Origin: Massospora cicadina
Taxonomy: Eukaryota > Entomophthoromycota > Entomophthoromycetes > Entomophthorales > Entomophthoraceae
Reading direction: 5' to 3'
Assembly: GCA_022478985.1 (NCBI GenBank)
Contig: JAKSZP010005601.1
Span: forward strand, 34,451 to 98,450
Length of the DNA stretch: 64,000 nucleotides
The translations under genes were made by a program, and so were the position numbers. The notes beneath the pieces were generated by a model. It saw only the letters and a list, made by a program, of their open reading frames with translations, had not been told where the DNA came from and ran no database searches. Shown here one piece after another: positions 25,591 through 37,750 of this stretch. Position 1 is the first letter of the stretch. Each line of letters begins with the position of its first letter.

Positions 25591-25613
25591 GTATGTAGTT
25601 TTTAAAAAAACAA

Positions 25614-25761
25614 GGGTGGTTAGCCTGACAGGGTAATTCCTGCTTCCACTCTAGCGCAAGTTTTATTAGACATAAGTTCAAAACCTGTACCAGCTATAAA
25701 AATATCTCAGTGTTATATTTGTCCCAAGGTCAACCCACCTCAATTACTTTTTTCTTTTTTA
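25614..25761 (+). mobile_element. SINE-like element, copy 3, joined to LINE copy B
   Basis: GGTGGTTAGCCTGACAGGG head, a B-box-like middle (AAGTTCAAAACCTG) and the CCACCTCAATTAC tail followed by a T-rich stretch. It begins right after the LINE A-run in the same orientation, as in copy A, and the target duplication follows it. Confidence 0.75.
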
Positions 25762-25776
25762 TAAATTAGCATCACT
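25762..25776. repeat. Target-site duplication, right, of LINE copy B plus SINE
   Basis: ATAAATTAGCATCAC, partner of 17657-17672. Confidence 0.7.
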
Positions 25777-26688
25777 TTTCTTAGATCCGTATATATACAC
25801 GTTGTTTGTTCATAAAGATAGATAACCTAATTACCACTAGTATAATATGAAAGTAAAAATTTATTAATTTTATGTTTTTTACTATGAGTTTTTCTTACTA
25901 TCTTTTAAGCTATATAAACAAGTGAACCATTTTTATTTCACATGGCCATAATGAAATGTGTCTAGTTATTTTCCTAAATGCTCACATGTGCCAGCTTGCA
26001 GAGTATAAATTATATGTTGATAATACAGATTTCTACTTCGCCCACCTTTTTTCACAGACTATAAATAAAACTCAGCTCTTTTAGGTATGAGAATTTCTAT
26101 AGCTGTACTTCCTTCATAATTTCGCCAAGTTATTATCACATATGTTATAAGTTTAAATAAGCATATTTATACTGGCATATAGTTCTAGTTCTTAACCCTA
26201 GACAATAAGCTAAGTTAATATTGAATTAACTCAAAATCTGTAGTATTATAAATAGAATATAGTATTTTAGAAATTATCAGAATTACATACTTCTGCAACC
26301 TTATAAATATTGCTATAGATTAACAGAACATACAATGGAAACAGTAAGGATGCTCAGATGTTTGTAGCTATATATCTGACGAAAATAGTTTGATTTTTAT
26401 CAATTTCATTTACAATAACTTTGTTATTTATATATCTTCTTTAATAGAATATGATGGTCGTTGCATGTTATAACATAAATGGCTATATAATAGTACGCAA
26501 TTTGATATTAACATGCATATTAACAGAAATTTATATGACTACATTATCCAGATTAACATAGATTGAGATTTTTCTAAAAAGCTATACTATTTTAATTGCC
26601 TCAAATTTTATCAAGCTTATTATTTTTAAACTATAATATTGTTTAAAACCTAAAACTTACAATATGTTGATTAGAAATAGATACCAAT

Positions 26689-26717
26689 GGGACCATCTAG
26701 TACTAAAAAAAAAAAAA
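26689..26717 (+). mobile_element. 29-nt micro-retroposon M1 with 16-bp target duplication
   Basis: The insert GGGACCATCTAGTACT plus 13 A is flanked by perfect copies of AGAAATAGATACCAAT (26673-26688 and 26718-26733). It shares its 3' tail with the inserts at 53482-53511 and 54212-54231. The structure is that of target-primed reverse transcription with extreme 5' truncation. Confidence 0.85.
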
Positions 26718-29704
26718 AGAAATAGATACCAATTTAAGCATTAGTTCTAATTACATGGGTTTTATTACACTGTTGTTTAGTAATTGTTTTTATTTGGGGA
26801 AAGTTACCAATGTTTATATTTTATATGTTGGCTTGTGAAATGAGCTTTTAAATGTGTGAATCAGTTAATGTAACTTGTAATACAAATACCTAATATCCTA
26901 GTAATTTAGCATGCTATTTTATAAATATTTAGCTAGAGCTAGATAAGCGTTGGAACATGCTTTTTCTCAAAGTTGGTTTAATATATTTATGAACCATTAA
27001 TACTTTAATAAACGATTTTTAGATGAATGCGATAACAATGATTACTATTTTTACATATATCTAATTTTATCCTACTATAAAAGTAATATTATTAAAAAAC
27101 TTAAACTTTGGCCAGTCTAATTTGTGTTTATTCTTGGAAGGGTTAGTATGGTTTACCTTTCTATTCCTCAAACTACCTTAAGTGAGTTTAAAAATCACTT
27201 GGTGAATAGAATTTGACTAAGCTAGCTGTCACCATACACTAGCATCCAATATTTTTTAAGTTAATTAAGTTTGTACACCTGTAAAATTGCAATTTTTTAC
27301 ATATAGAATGCTACTAACATATTTAACAAAACTAAGTAAAGGAAGGGCTATTTACAAACAGTCAACGTATATTATGACTTAAAAATTATAGTATTATACT
27401 GCTTTTAGCATCAAATATTGTTTAATGGTAATTTATGCCAAACGTATACATAAACTTCAAAAACATTATAAAGCATAAGAAATTTTTGTCATAAATTTAT
27501 AAGATTTTGACCATATTTGATGAAAAGTAAAGGATTTTTATATAAAAGATAGAAACTTGCTTTTCCAGGACCTTGTCATTATTTACAGAAGTAAGATTTT
27601 GCACTAAGTATTTTTTTGTTTCTACTTTTCTCATACAAGAAACCTAAAAGTCAATCTATAAATTAAATTAATGATAAAATATTTTTGTTAAAATCAAATC
27701 ATGTTATTCTGCAGACAGCTCTAAAGATGTCTGCACCAGATTTAGATGCTTTCCCAACCTGTAAAGCAGTACAAATTTTTAGCAGTAATGTATAAAAAAG
27801 GTATGTTCAATCTAGGCCATACTTTTCTTTAAATCATTTAGTCATGATATGCCAAAAGTTCTAATGATGCATCTAGTGCAATATCAACCATGTTAGTTCA
27901 TGGTATTGAATTACTATGTTTGGCACTATGTTACTGTCTCCTGTGAAGTACAGATATTTTTATACTAAACCAATACCTGACTTTAAAATGGATTTTTTTA
28001 TTTTCTAAGTTTACTTATTTCTGCCTCCTTGAGATCTATAATAACTTGCTCTTTGAATGTAAAGCATATGCAGTCACCATAACCTAAATTCATAGCAATC
28101 CTTTTAAAACCTTTAACTTAACACCCTGGACCCAACTTAAAAAAACCCAATGGTAATCTTTCACATATTATTTACATTTGACACACCAGCTTTTCTTTGA
28201 GGAGTTTTCTATTGGTTTAAAAAAATGCTAATTAATTGCTTGACTTTGTGGTCCTACAAGAGGAAAAGCGCTGTTCTGAACTCAGGGAATTAGCTACACT
28301 CGCCCTGTAATAATACTATACTTGAAGGAATATCTTAAACCTCATACTTGTGGCAGCGCCCAACTTACTTTTATGTGATTAATTGAGAAAGACATTTTGT
28401 TTTCCATATTTAGCTTAAATTCAAACATCTGAAGCCAAGTTTCTCAGGTGGCAGCCTGCAACGTAACTATCAGGAGAATCAATGTAAACCCCAACTTCCT
28501 GGCAATAATGTATGATCTAAACTCAAATTAATAATTGTTCAATACTAAAATAACAAAAACAAACCACAGAGGATGGTGCCCACACCTTGGTGGCAAAGAT
28601 GCAGTATAGAAATGTCTTGAAGACCACTAAGTTGCACAGAAATGTAAATGTGTGGTCAATATATATAGAGGACTACATTACCAGCTGATAGCTGCTGTAT
28701 AGACCTCTTGGTGCCTAAATTTTGAGCATTATAGACTCAACTAAAGTCAGTGTTATAACATCAACTAATTTTGCATGATATAATAACCTAGATTGCTAAA
28801 TTCTTCTTGAGGAGGTCAACGGCTAATTCAAAGCAGAACACATAAAATTAGTAAATTTAAAAATTGTTAAAAAAAGTATCTAGACCAACAAAGAAGTTGA
28901 TCTAAATTGAAAAATTGAAGGAAAATTGAGATGGGTATTAATTGTTTAATCTTGGTACTAATTCAACTTTGACCAATGAAACCAAACTAACATTGATGAT
29001 AGTGAAGTAGCTTAATTTTGAACTCAAACTTTAAATGAAGGCATATAGTACCAGACTTGTTATACATAATTTGTATGATGATCAAATAACCATGCTGATA
29101 TTTCTTGTTTCAATCTGTTTTCGTTACCCATATATTTGTTACCTCTAAAGCCATTGTTGTAGTATCATATATAGTATACGCTGCTTTCTTAGTTCCAATT
29201 TGGGCGTTCTTGACCCTTACCCAGTGTTGGTAAAGATTGTTTAAGATCAAGAAATGCAGCTAACTTAGGAACCTTTGATTTTTCAACCTCCTCTTTGTTT
29301 AGTGGTTTACATCATTTATCATGTCATTATGTATGACAGCCATGGACTTTGAGATTGATGACTATCTTTGGTAGTTGCAATCACTTAGAGGGACTAATTT
29401 TACAACCTAAATTGCTGCTTTTTTAGAGAAAGAAAGATGGGTGAGCCATTGGCTAACAAATCAAATCAGTGTATATACTATTTTAAAAATTGGCAAGGTT
29501 TTTTGGTCACAATAATATGGATAGTTTATAGACCTAATAAAAAGCTTTAGTGAAAATTTTAAAGTCTATTAATAGCTTGTATATCATTAGCACAACGAAG
29601 ATGATAAGTTATAGAAGGTTTTTGAGGATGTTGACGGAGTTTCCTAAGAAGTTGAGAATTAGCACCTATAAGTTTTGATTAGATTTTATGTTCTAATTTA
29701 TATA

Positions 29705-29757
29705 TTAAATTGTATTAGGGGAAGGCTGACCAGGGGATGGACACTTCCGTGAGCTAG
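29705..29757 (-). mobile_element. Short fragment sharing the 3' end of the ORF1-only retroposon
   Basis: GCTGACCAGGGGATGGACA here recurs at 61739-61757 near the 3' end of the minus-strand element there. TTTATATA occurs on both sides (29697-29704, 29758-29765), a weak candidate duplication. It is probably a heavily 5'-truncated copy. Confidence 0.45.
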
Positions 29758-30785
29758 TTTATATAATATAGCATATCAGTATACTTTAAAATTAAAGAAA
29801 GAGAATTCTTGATTTAAATATAAAAAGGAATGTAGCAGGGATGTCAGATGATATCTTCAAAGATGTTTTTTAAGTAGAGCTATATTTAAAGTACTTAATA
29901 GTATCCCAAAAAGTAAATATCTATAGTATATTATAGAGGAATCTTTAATATTAAGCACACTGAATTATAAGTGTAGTAGTTCAGGTGTTGCAGAAGTAAC
30001 ATGATATATACTAACAAAGAAATTGAGCTAACATATGAGATTCTATAATTAATTTACCTGACAACTACTTTTACCAAATGAGGTACTTAAAAATTATTTG
30101 GAAACACTTATAAACACTAATATTTTCTATGAAAATCATTCCTTCAGACATTTTACCATCATACTATTATATTTCAACAACATTATTTGCATCATTAAGA
30201 TGGGTACCAATAGGTCGTGTAAATAGAAAAAGATCATCCATGTAATCTGTCATCCCCCTATGCTATGTTAGGGCAGGTGGGCTTGTAAAAATATACCTCA
30301 AGTTCAAGATAGGTTATCTTGCATATTATAACCTTTATTACTAATTTGTTTTTTGGTAACAAAGGTCTCCTTGTCTTTTTCTCTTATACAAATTAATGAT
30401 GCACTGTAAATTTATCTAAAAATTCTATTTAAAAACTTGAAGCTTGTTTTTTTACAGAAAGTTGACTGTGATTATATATTATAAAAAGTACTGAAGAATG
30501 TCAATATGAAACCTGAACTGGGTCATACCTGTTAAAGAAATTTATAAACCTCTGTTATGATAGTTATGAATGGCAAGTTAACTCATAAGTAAGTTTCTTT
30601 TTACTAAAAACCCTACTAATTACCAGTAAGGAACTCTTTAGCTGGCACCCTAATTGATATGCTAAGCAATAATAAAATAACACCTTTAGGTTTTTAATTT
30701 TATATTTATAGCTCACCATCAACCCCCTAATACAATTTAGTTCAACTAATAGCTTATATAATCTTTGCGCATTGCATAAAATGGG

Positions 30786-30926
30786 TGTCAGAAAATTGGT
30801 TAACCAAACAGTAGGCTCAAACAATCATTATATAATTTTATTATTGTAATCCTCATTTGCTTCTGAGCTAGCAAGAATTACCATTATTTTGCTTATGAAA
30901 CTCCAACAATTTGCAAACTTTCCAAG
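30786..30926 (+). repeat. G4 5' LTR, first part
   Basis: Starts TGTCAGAAAATTGG and is homologous to 55130-55267. It stops at CCAAG, where G2 inserted. Confidence 0.72.
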
Positions 30927-32079
30927 TGTAAAAATTTATGGGTCTGGTTATTAATTGGCAAATAACCCCCTATAAACTTTATTACTTGCCCAGGTTTGGT
31001 TCTTGTGCAATTTGTCCGCGTTGTATACTATTTGATATTATAAGTTGATAAAAGTATGACGCCTATTATCCATAGAATAATGTAATTTTTATATCTCTTC
31101 CCAACGCTCAGCCAGTGTTCCCACTTACAATACTTGAGATGTCTTGATATAGGGATTCATTCCCTCATACTGTCCAACCCAATCTTCTATAAAATTCCCC
31201 GGTGACAGTTTCTCCAGTTTGACACACAGTTGGCAGCAATCCCCTATTGTTTCTCCTTCTTCTCAGGATCCCCGCTCAGATCTTTACTCTTTTCCTTAAA
31301 GAGTCTCTCAATTATCGCACACAGCAATAATATCCTTAAGAAGAATAGAACAATTGAAAGCTGATAAAGTTTACTACTTAGACTATATTCTGGTTGAAAA
31401 CTATATAACTATAGAACTTGTTTTTACTATATTACTTGTTTTTTATTATGAGTGAATTCTAGGGAATTTATAGTGATGATTCAGTCATCTAGCCCTTGGT
31501 TGACACCTCTTCAATGAAATGGCAGCCGTTACCATTGAATCACCCATCCTCATCTCAGCAGCAATGGTCTTCCCCATCCTGGCTAGGATTCCGTTGTTAT
31601 ACATCCTCTAGACCTAAATGAAAGAGTCAAAACGTGTCCCTAACGTTCTCCATTCAATTCAAGCAAACCAACTATATTTGGCTAGCGACCTGCTTAGGTA
31701 ATGGGACTTGTTACCCATTAAGGCAGGTCACAAACAAACTGATCAATTTGCTAGTTTCAGGCAGCATCACTCGCCTCACAACTTACTACTTTCATTCCAA
31801 TCAGTCAGTGATGAAACCTGACTGATCCCAATTGGTACATCTAATAGCTAATCACTATCAGATGCCCCTATTTCTTCAGCAACTCCACCCAACGAGATCT
31901 TAAGCGTTCATCCATATTGACCCCAATGGATACAACCAAGCGAATATCCCAAAATCCTCTGAACATAGTTACTCCAAAATCAGGGTCCACTGATTTCCAA
32001 TTCACCTTGCATTAGGGAGTTATCCCTTAGTGATTCTTGATAATCTAGCAGGCTGGGAATATGTGCAAAAATCCCAACA
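30927..32079 (-). repeat. G2 3' LTR
   Basis: 1153 bp, on the minus strand starting TGTTGGGATTTTTGC at 32079 and ending TTTTTACA at 30927. It aligns with 39305-40457. Confidence 0.9.
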
Positions 32080-32096
32080 CATCCCCCCTCTTGCCT
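32080..32096 (-). other. G2 polypurine tract
   Basis: On the minus strand AGGCAAGAGGGGGGATG lies immediately before the 3' LTR, matching the tract of G1. Confidence 0.8.
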
Positions 32097-32149
32097 AGAT
32101 TTCCAGAGAGAAAAGGACTGAGGCATGAGAACACTGCTTTGGACACTTG

Positions 32150-33830
32150 GTCAAATACTTCTTTTGCTCAAGTGAAGTACAATCATCAATACTCAACGCT
32201 GCTTGGGATGACCTTCAGCATGTGGCTCTCTTCCTTTTCCTCCTTGCTACTGCCTACTCAGAGCGCGGTCCTCATGATCTACTGTTGTGCCAGGATGATT
32301 GATTTACTTGTGACAATATTAGTCCCAGGATCCAGTTTTCACCCATCAGGGCATATGACCCACTGTCATATTCAGGATTCTAGGTCCAGCGTCCTCGATT
32401 TCCTGATTTTCTCCTCATCCTAGACAGGAGACTCTTGCCATTTATGTTCATTTCGCAGCCCAATTAAGAATGCTTATTTAAGTTTTCCCTTGTTATTTTT
32501 CTCTCATAACCTCTTGGCTCATGCTATTCTTAATTCTTCTCTTGGAGAGTTTATCCACTTATTTGAGTTTAATTTCTCCAAAATTGGAGATTAATGTATT
32601 GTAGAGTGCATAATATCGACTTCCATATAAGTCCAACATCCCCCTCTCATCCAGCTCATATGTCAAATTTCAAGTCGCAGTACCAACTGCTAATAAACAG
32701 TTTGTCTGATCAAAATATTTGGCTCTTCCAGCAGATGAATCAGGATGTGCAATGGAACCGCTTCTATGGTCCTTCCAGGACTCATAAGCCTAGTTTGGCA
32801 CCAGCAGCTAGTCCTTCCATGGAATTACTGGAAATAGTAACCAATGCTTCTGAAACCAGGCTAGCGATTGTCTTGAACAACTTGCGGCTGATTCTCCCTC
32901 TGTCATCAATTCCAGAGTTGAATTTTAAAACTCTCCTGGATTTGGCTCCTTTTGCAGATGTGTCAAACATCATTGTGTATGCTCCTAAAATTATGCTCTT
33001 CGCTCTTAATCGCTCTTTTCTTTCTAGGTCAGGCTTGCTTTCTGAGTTCCTCTTCCGACTTGGACAATACTACAAACCCACTGTCTTGACTACCAAGCTC
33101 AACATCAGTAACAGTTTCATTTCAAACTTCCCTACACCAAATTATGGGTCTAAGTCACTGAGGCTTTATCCCTAGTGCTGAATCCCTTCAATCTTGAGAA
33201 CATCCTAGATCAGGATATTGACGCTTATGCTCTTTGCTTTGCCAGAAAAGTTCTTCAAAGTTGGGCCACGAATCTTCTAGCCTCTCCCAAGTTTCATCAT
33301 TCCTTCAGCTTCAGCTTCTGAGAAGCCCATAGTCATTGCTTACAGGATGCCATTCATTCCCTGTACTACTATCTCATTTCTGGTGCTTCCAATTGGTATC
33401 TTTTTCTGATGGCTTTAATAGGGGGCATGATTTAGCAACCCACATCTAGCATCCCTTGTACGCTGCCAACCCATATGTCCAGTGTTCTTGATGAAGCCTG
33501 TCATCAGGAACTCAAGACTAATCTTCCAGCTCTGGTATCATATTGGGATTACTCAGGGTTATTCACCAACTGCCTCTTTATATACTGTTGCTTACTTCCT
33601 TGCTCTGGGTTTTTGCAGTTGGCTTCTTCTGACATTTCAAATTCCCTTCCCCTAGTCTCTTTCTCACAGGGATCTGCGTCCACTAAATAAACTTGGTTTC
33701 ATATAGGTCTAGCCCTTGTTAGCGTCCAATCTCACATTGAATTCAACGGGTTATTCATTCCTACAGCAATCCATCCTCCTTCCCCCAAGAGGCGACATAG
33801 GCAGAATCATCCCTGATCAATGATTTTCAA
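32150..33830 (+). pseudogene. Frame antisense to pol in G2, best-preserved copy
   Basis: On the plus strand, opposite to gag-pol, a 193-codon open stretch (32594-33175) has LLINSLSDQNIWLFQQMNQD, SPSMELLEIVTNASETRLAI and ELNFKTLLDLAPFADVSNII. The frame continues with LENILDQDIDAYALCFARK (near 33198-33250) and VLDEACHQELKTNLPALVSY (33483-33545). Each block has a counterpart in G1 in the same order. An upstream frame at 32061-32423 starts in the LTR and has a counterpart in G1 (15130-15312). No domain is recognised. Extra genes between pol and the 3' LTR, sometimes antisense, are known from some plant gypsy lineages, and this may be a comparable case. Confidence 0.55.
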
Positions 33831-33930
33831 TAAAAATAAAAATTATAAAAATATATTGAATTCTCTATGCGGTTTATAATCTTTTCCATACCTTTTATCA
33901 ATCTTTTATTTTTTTCCTTCTTTTTTCCGT

Positions 33931-34094
33931 GGGACTTGACCTTTTTTCAGTTCAGCGGTCCATTTTTCTTTATTTTCCCCCAAACTGGGTCCTAGGTATT
34001 CTTAAACCTACCAGTTTTCTATGGTTCAGAGGTCCTTTTTCAGACTTGACCTAGTCATCAGGACATGACCAACTTAATGGTTCATCAGCCCTTT
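33931..34094 (-). repeat. Hairpin array downstream of G2 integrase
   Basis: On the minus strand, units at about 34094-34061, 34035-34005 and 33961-33931 show the TGAACC core with GGTC or GTCC arms, as in G1 (13344-13544). The second unit of the G1 order is decayed here. Position relative to integrase and antisense frame is the same. Confidence 0.65.
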
Positions 34095-34129
34095 GGATAC
34101 TCTTTTGTTTTTTATTGATCCATCACTTA

Positions 34130-37100
34130 AAATACTTAGCATGGACTCGCTATACAATTCTTCCATTCAAGAGATTCTTGATGGAAAAGGCGTCATTTGC
34201 CTTCTTGGCGAATAATCTCAAACAGACCTGACCACAATGCATCTAGTTTATTTCTTCTTCTGAAACCATGCATATTGCAATAGGCAACTCTTTCACCTAT
34301 TTGATATTCTGCTAAGGCCAGTCAGTTTTTATTGTCTGTCAATTTTCTCATATCCTTTTCTTCAATGTAGTATTAAATGCTTGCGATTGCATCTCAATTA
34401 GGATATTTGTCAATCAGTTCAAGTACTGTTTGGCACTCATCCCCAAGGTTGATTCCACCACTGAGTATAAAATTGGTGGCAACGCGGCCTTCCTCCCATA
34501 TAAAAACTCAAATGGCGTTTTTCCCATCGCCGTGTGATGACTGATATTATAGGTGAATGTCACTGAATGCAGTTATGTTCTCCACGCAGATGTTCTTCCT
34601 GCGACCAGCTTTCTCAGCGTCATGGCAAGGGTTCCTTCACTCGTTCTACCAGTCTGTTCATCTCCAGCTGGTAGGGTACAGACATGACTCCTCTTATTCC
34701 CATTACCTCATTCAGTCGCAGGATCACATGAGATGTGAAGTTTGTCCCATTATTGCTAAGCAGGACCTGCGGGCATCTATGTCAATATACTACTTGATCC
34801 AGTATGAACTTTGAGGTGCCAATAACGTCTTCTCTTGCCAGGGCCTTTGTCTCAACCCATCTTGTCAGATGATAAATAGCAACTATTATGTACTTGACTC
34901 CCCCTGTGCTCATCATCAGCGATTCCATCATGTCAATGGACACCATATGCCAGGCAAATCCATGGCGGACCAGTTGGTATCCAGTTGTATTCTTAGGTGG
35001 CTTGTGCAAAAGCACTCCACATAACAAGCCAGATTTTCTGTGACATCATAGTTGATTAACTCCCAGTAGTACTGGCAAATATGGTCAGTTTTTTTTTCTC
35101 AGGCTTCCATGCCTGACAACCTTATGAGCAGCTTGAATAATAGCTGCTCTTTCCAATGGCTTTGGGAATAGTAACTGCTTCCCTTTAATCATCTCAAACA
35201 CTTGTACATCCATGGTCTCAGTGTTTTTCATTGCTTTTGAAGTGCACCTTGGATTTCTCGGGGCTCATTCCCAATCTCTCCGTTGACCATTCTCTGGAAT
35301 AACTCATCCACCTGAGGGTATACCAACTGGACCATTGGTAACTGCAATAAGCCATATGCATTCTGATGAGAAGCCCCCGCTCAGTGGACAATCATATAAA
35401 TTGTTAGCCTGTAACATTAATGCCCATCAAGCCAGTCATCCTTCTGGTTCTCATAAATTGTGAAGCCAACGCAACGAGGAGTGGACCATCACCACTTTAA
35501 AGTGCGTTCTATGGATGTACACTAAAAACTGCTTACAGGCGTAAATTACTTCAAGGCATTCACACTCAGTTATGGTGTAGTTCCTCTCCACAGCTGAGAG
35601 TGTCCAGCTCACATATGCCCCCAGATGTTTGTCCGCAAGTTCATCTACTTGGCTTAGTATGGCGCTGAGCGCCGTTAACAAAGCATTAGTTTGTATAATA
35701 AACTCTCAATCAAAATTTATTTATTTCAAAATTGGAGAAACTATTAGGTACTGGCGTAGCTTATCGAAGGATTCCTGCACTTCCTCATTCCATACAAATC
35801 CTTTTTTCAGATCCTTCAACAGATTGAATAAGGGCTCAGCAATTTGGGCAAAGTCCTGAATAAATCTTCTGTAGTATCTGACCATCCCAAAGAACACTTG
35901 GATGTCACAGACACTCTTCAGCACAGCCATTCATTATATGGCTTCTATTATCTGGGCTTGTGGCTGCAAACCACTAGAGTTGATCACAAATCCCAGATAT
36001 TCCAACTCTGTTTTGAAGAAATGACACTTCCTCAGCTTAATCTTCAGGTTTTTCTGCGGATAGTCTCTTGAATAATTCTTCCAAGTGGTGTAGATGATCA
36101 GTAAACGTCCTACTGAAAACATTGATATCGTCCAAGTATACCAGGCACACAACAACTTCAAGTCTCTCAGTATAACATCCATAGCCCTCTGGAACGTTGC
36201 AGGCGCATTGCATAGACCCTGGGGCATCCTCTTCGGCTGGTATAGCCCCTGCGCAGTAATAATTGCGCATTTTTCTTGGTCTTATTTTGGCAAATTGATT
36301 TGCCAATATCCCAAGATTAGATCCAATAGGAGAAATACTTCACTTCTACCAATCGATCTAGCACATCATTTATTCTTGGTAGGGATATGAATCCTTCTTC
36401 ATAATCTTATTCAGCTTTTGGTAGTTGATCACCACCTGATTGGAGCCATACTTGTTCTTCACAATTAGAATTGGACTCGCCCGAAACTCTTTATGGAACT
36501 AGAAGCCCATGCTTCACTAGTTTGCTGATTTCATCTTCCACTACCGCTTCAGCCACTTTCAACCATCAAATAAGTCTCATCCTGATTGGCAAATTTTCCC
36601 TGGTGTCGACCTTGTGGATCACATCTCTCGCACATCCCAAATTGTGTCATCCTGAGCAAATACTTCCAGATGCTTTTGAACAATTCAAGCACCTCCTCTT
36701 TCTGGCCTTCCATATGATCAGCGAGTTGCTCTTGATCAACCAATAGTTTGATACTCTTGGTTACCCCAGCCAGTAATCCCATCTCATTGAGAGTCCCAAA
36801 ATTGTGGAATCTCATCAATTCGGCCATCAGGATTAGATGAACAAACATGATGATCTGATTCTTCCTGATCTTCATTGGTTTTTCACTCAAATTTGCCAGG
36901 AGAAATTGAATTTCTCCATGACCTAGCATTATTATCCCAGGAGCCACCCAAGGCTCTACTCTGGACATCTTTCAGTGGCTTCTGACCTCCCCATACAGCA
37001 GCTCAGGTATCTCCAATATCAACCCTGTTTCGACTATCATCTGCGATCATGGTGGTATGGTCTTCTCATTCTTGATCCTCAGTGGGAATCCACAATTCTC

Positions 37101-37750
37101 TAGGATTTCCGTCATCATTTCTTGTTGCTTCTAGCCAAATAGTTGGTATCAAATTGGGACAATGCCATCATTGTATACCAAGTTGATGAAGTTGTTTCTC
37201 CTATTCATTGGAGCTTCACCATCCTTCTGATATACCTATGATAACATCTGACGCAATATGGTCAACATATTATCTTAAAGTTACATTTAACTCCATACTT
37301 GTGTAGAAATTCTGTCCCAATCAGAATGTCATAGTTTTGGTTGGCCAAAACTATTGCTGGCGCAGATACCATTAAGGACCCTAATCGTTTTGGCAAAGCG
37401 CTATACACTCCACATGAGATGCTGGCATTCTGCCCAGCTGTCCCATACTCCTTCTTTTGTTCCAAGTCAGGCGAGATCTTTATCCTTTTTAACAGGACGG
37501 TCAATACAATGTTAATGAGCACTCCAATGTTGACAATCGCCCTCACCCTTATTTAATTTCATTTGTATGTCTATATACATACACTCAGAGTATTGTAATA
37601 TAGTGTTTACTGAGTGTATAGTGGCGTTATTAGCTGAATTGAGGGTTTGGATGATTTGCGCCAATAAATCATGAAATGATTCTTTTTTTGCACTGAGGGG
37701 GATTGACATGTTTGCCTCATCTAATCGGACTTTGGACAATTCATCAGGAT
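34130..37750 (-). pseudogene. G2 pol relic (protease, RT, RNase H, integrase)
   Basis: Reading leftward: the protease/linker end with ILIGTEFLHKYGVKCNF (near 37320-37270); RT start ASPILIVKNKYGSNQVVINY (near 36490-36430); RT motif B PQGLCNAPATFQRAMDVIL (36225-36170); the catalytic LVYLDDINVFSRT (36150-36110). The thumb is FFGMVRYYRRFIQDFAQIAE and RNase H is ERNYTITECECLEVIYACKQ to IHRTHFKVVMVHSS (35590-35470). Integrase follows with HKVVRHG, WHTVSIDMMES and HLTRWVETKALAREDVIG (34950-34820). The domain order identifies Ty3/gypsy. Stops and frameshifts are frequent. Confidence 0.88.

Larger units (their letters stand above)
17673..25613 (+). mobile_element. LINE copy B, apparently full length
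   Basis: About 7.9 kb with 5' leader (17673-17799), ORF1 relic (17800-21700), ORF2 relic (21760-25490) and a 3' end with AATAAA (25585-25590) and an A-run. It is colinear with copy A. The outer target duplications at 17657-17672 and 25762-25776 enclose both this LINE and the SINE at its 3' end, so the whole 8.1 kb unit probably inserted at once. Decay is by stops that mostly look like C-to-T or G-to-A changes, plus small indels. Confidence 0.88.
25777..30785. other. 5-kb AT-rich region, only two micro-insertions recognised
   Basis: I see no credible coding region. Frames are short and of AT-rich composition. The exceptions are a 29-nt retroposed insertion (26689-26717) and a short fragment sharing its end with the ORF1-only element (29705-29757). 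Confidence 0.55.

Noticed and set aside
29400..29500. Possible BED-finger or hAT transposase start
   Set aside because: Only a vague Cys/Trp pattern in one frame, with stops soon after.
30564..30824. 86-codon open frame, minus strand
   Set aside because: Overlaps the start of the G4 LTR, with no motif and AT-driven composition.
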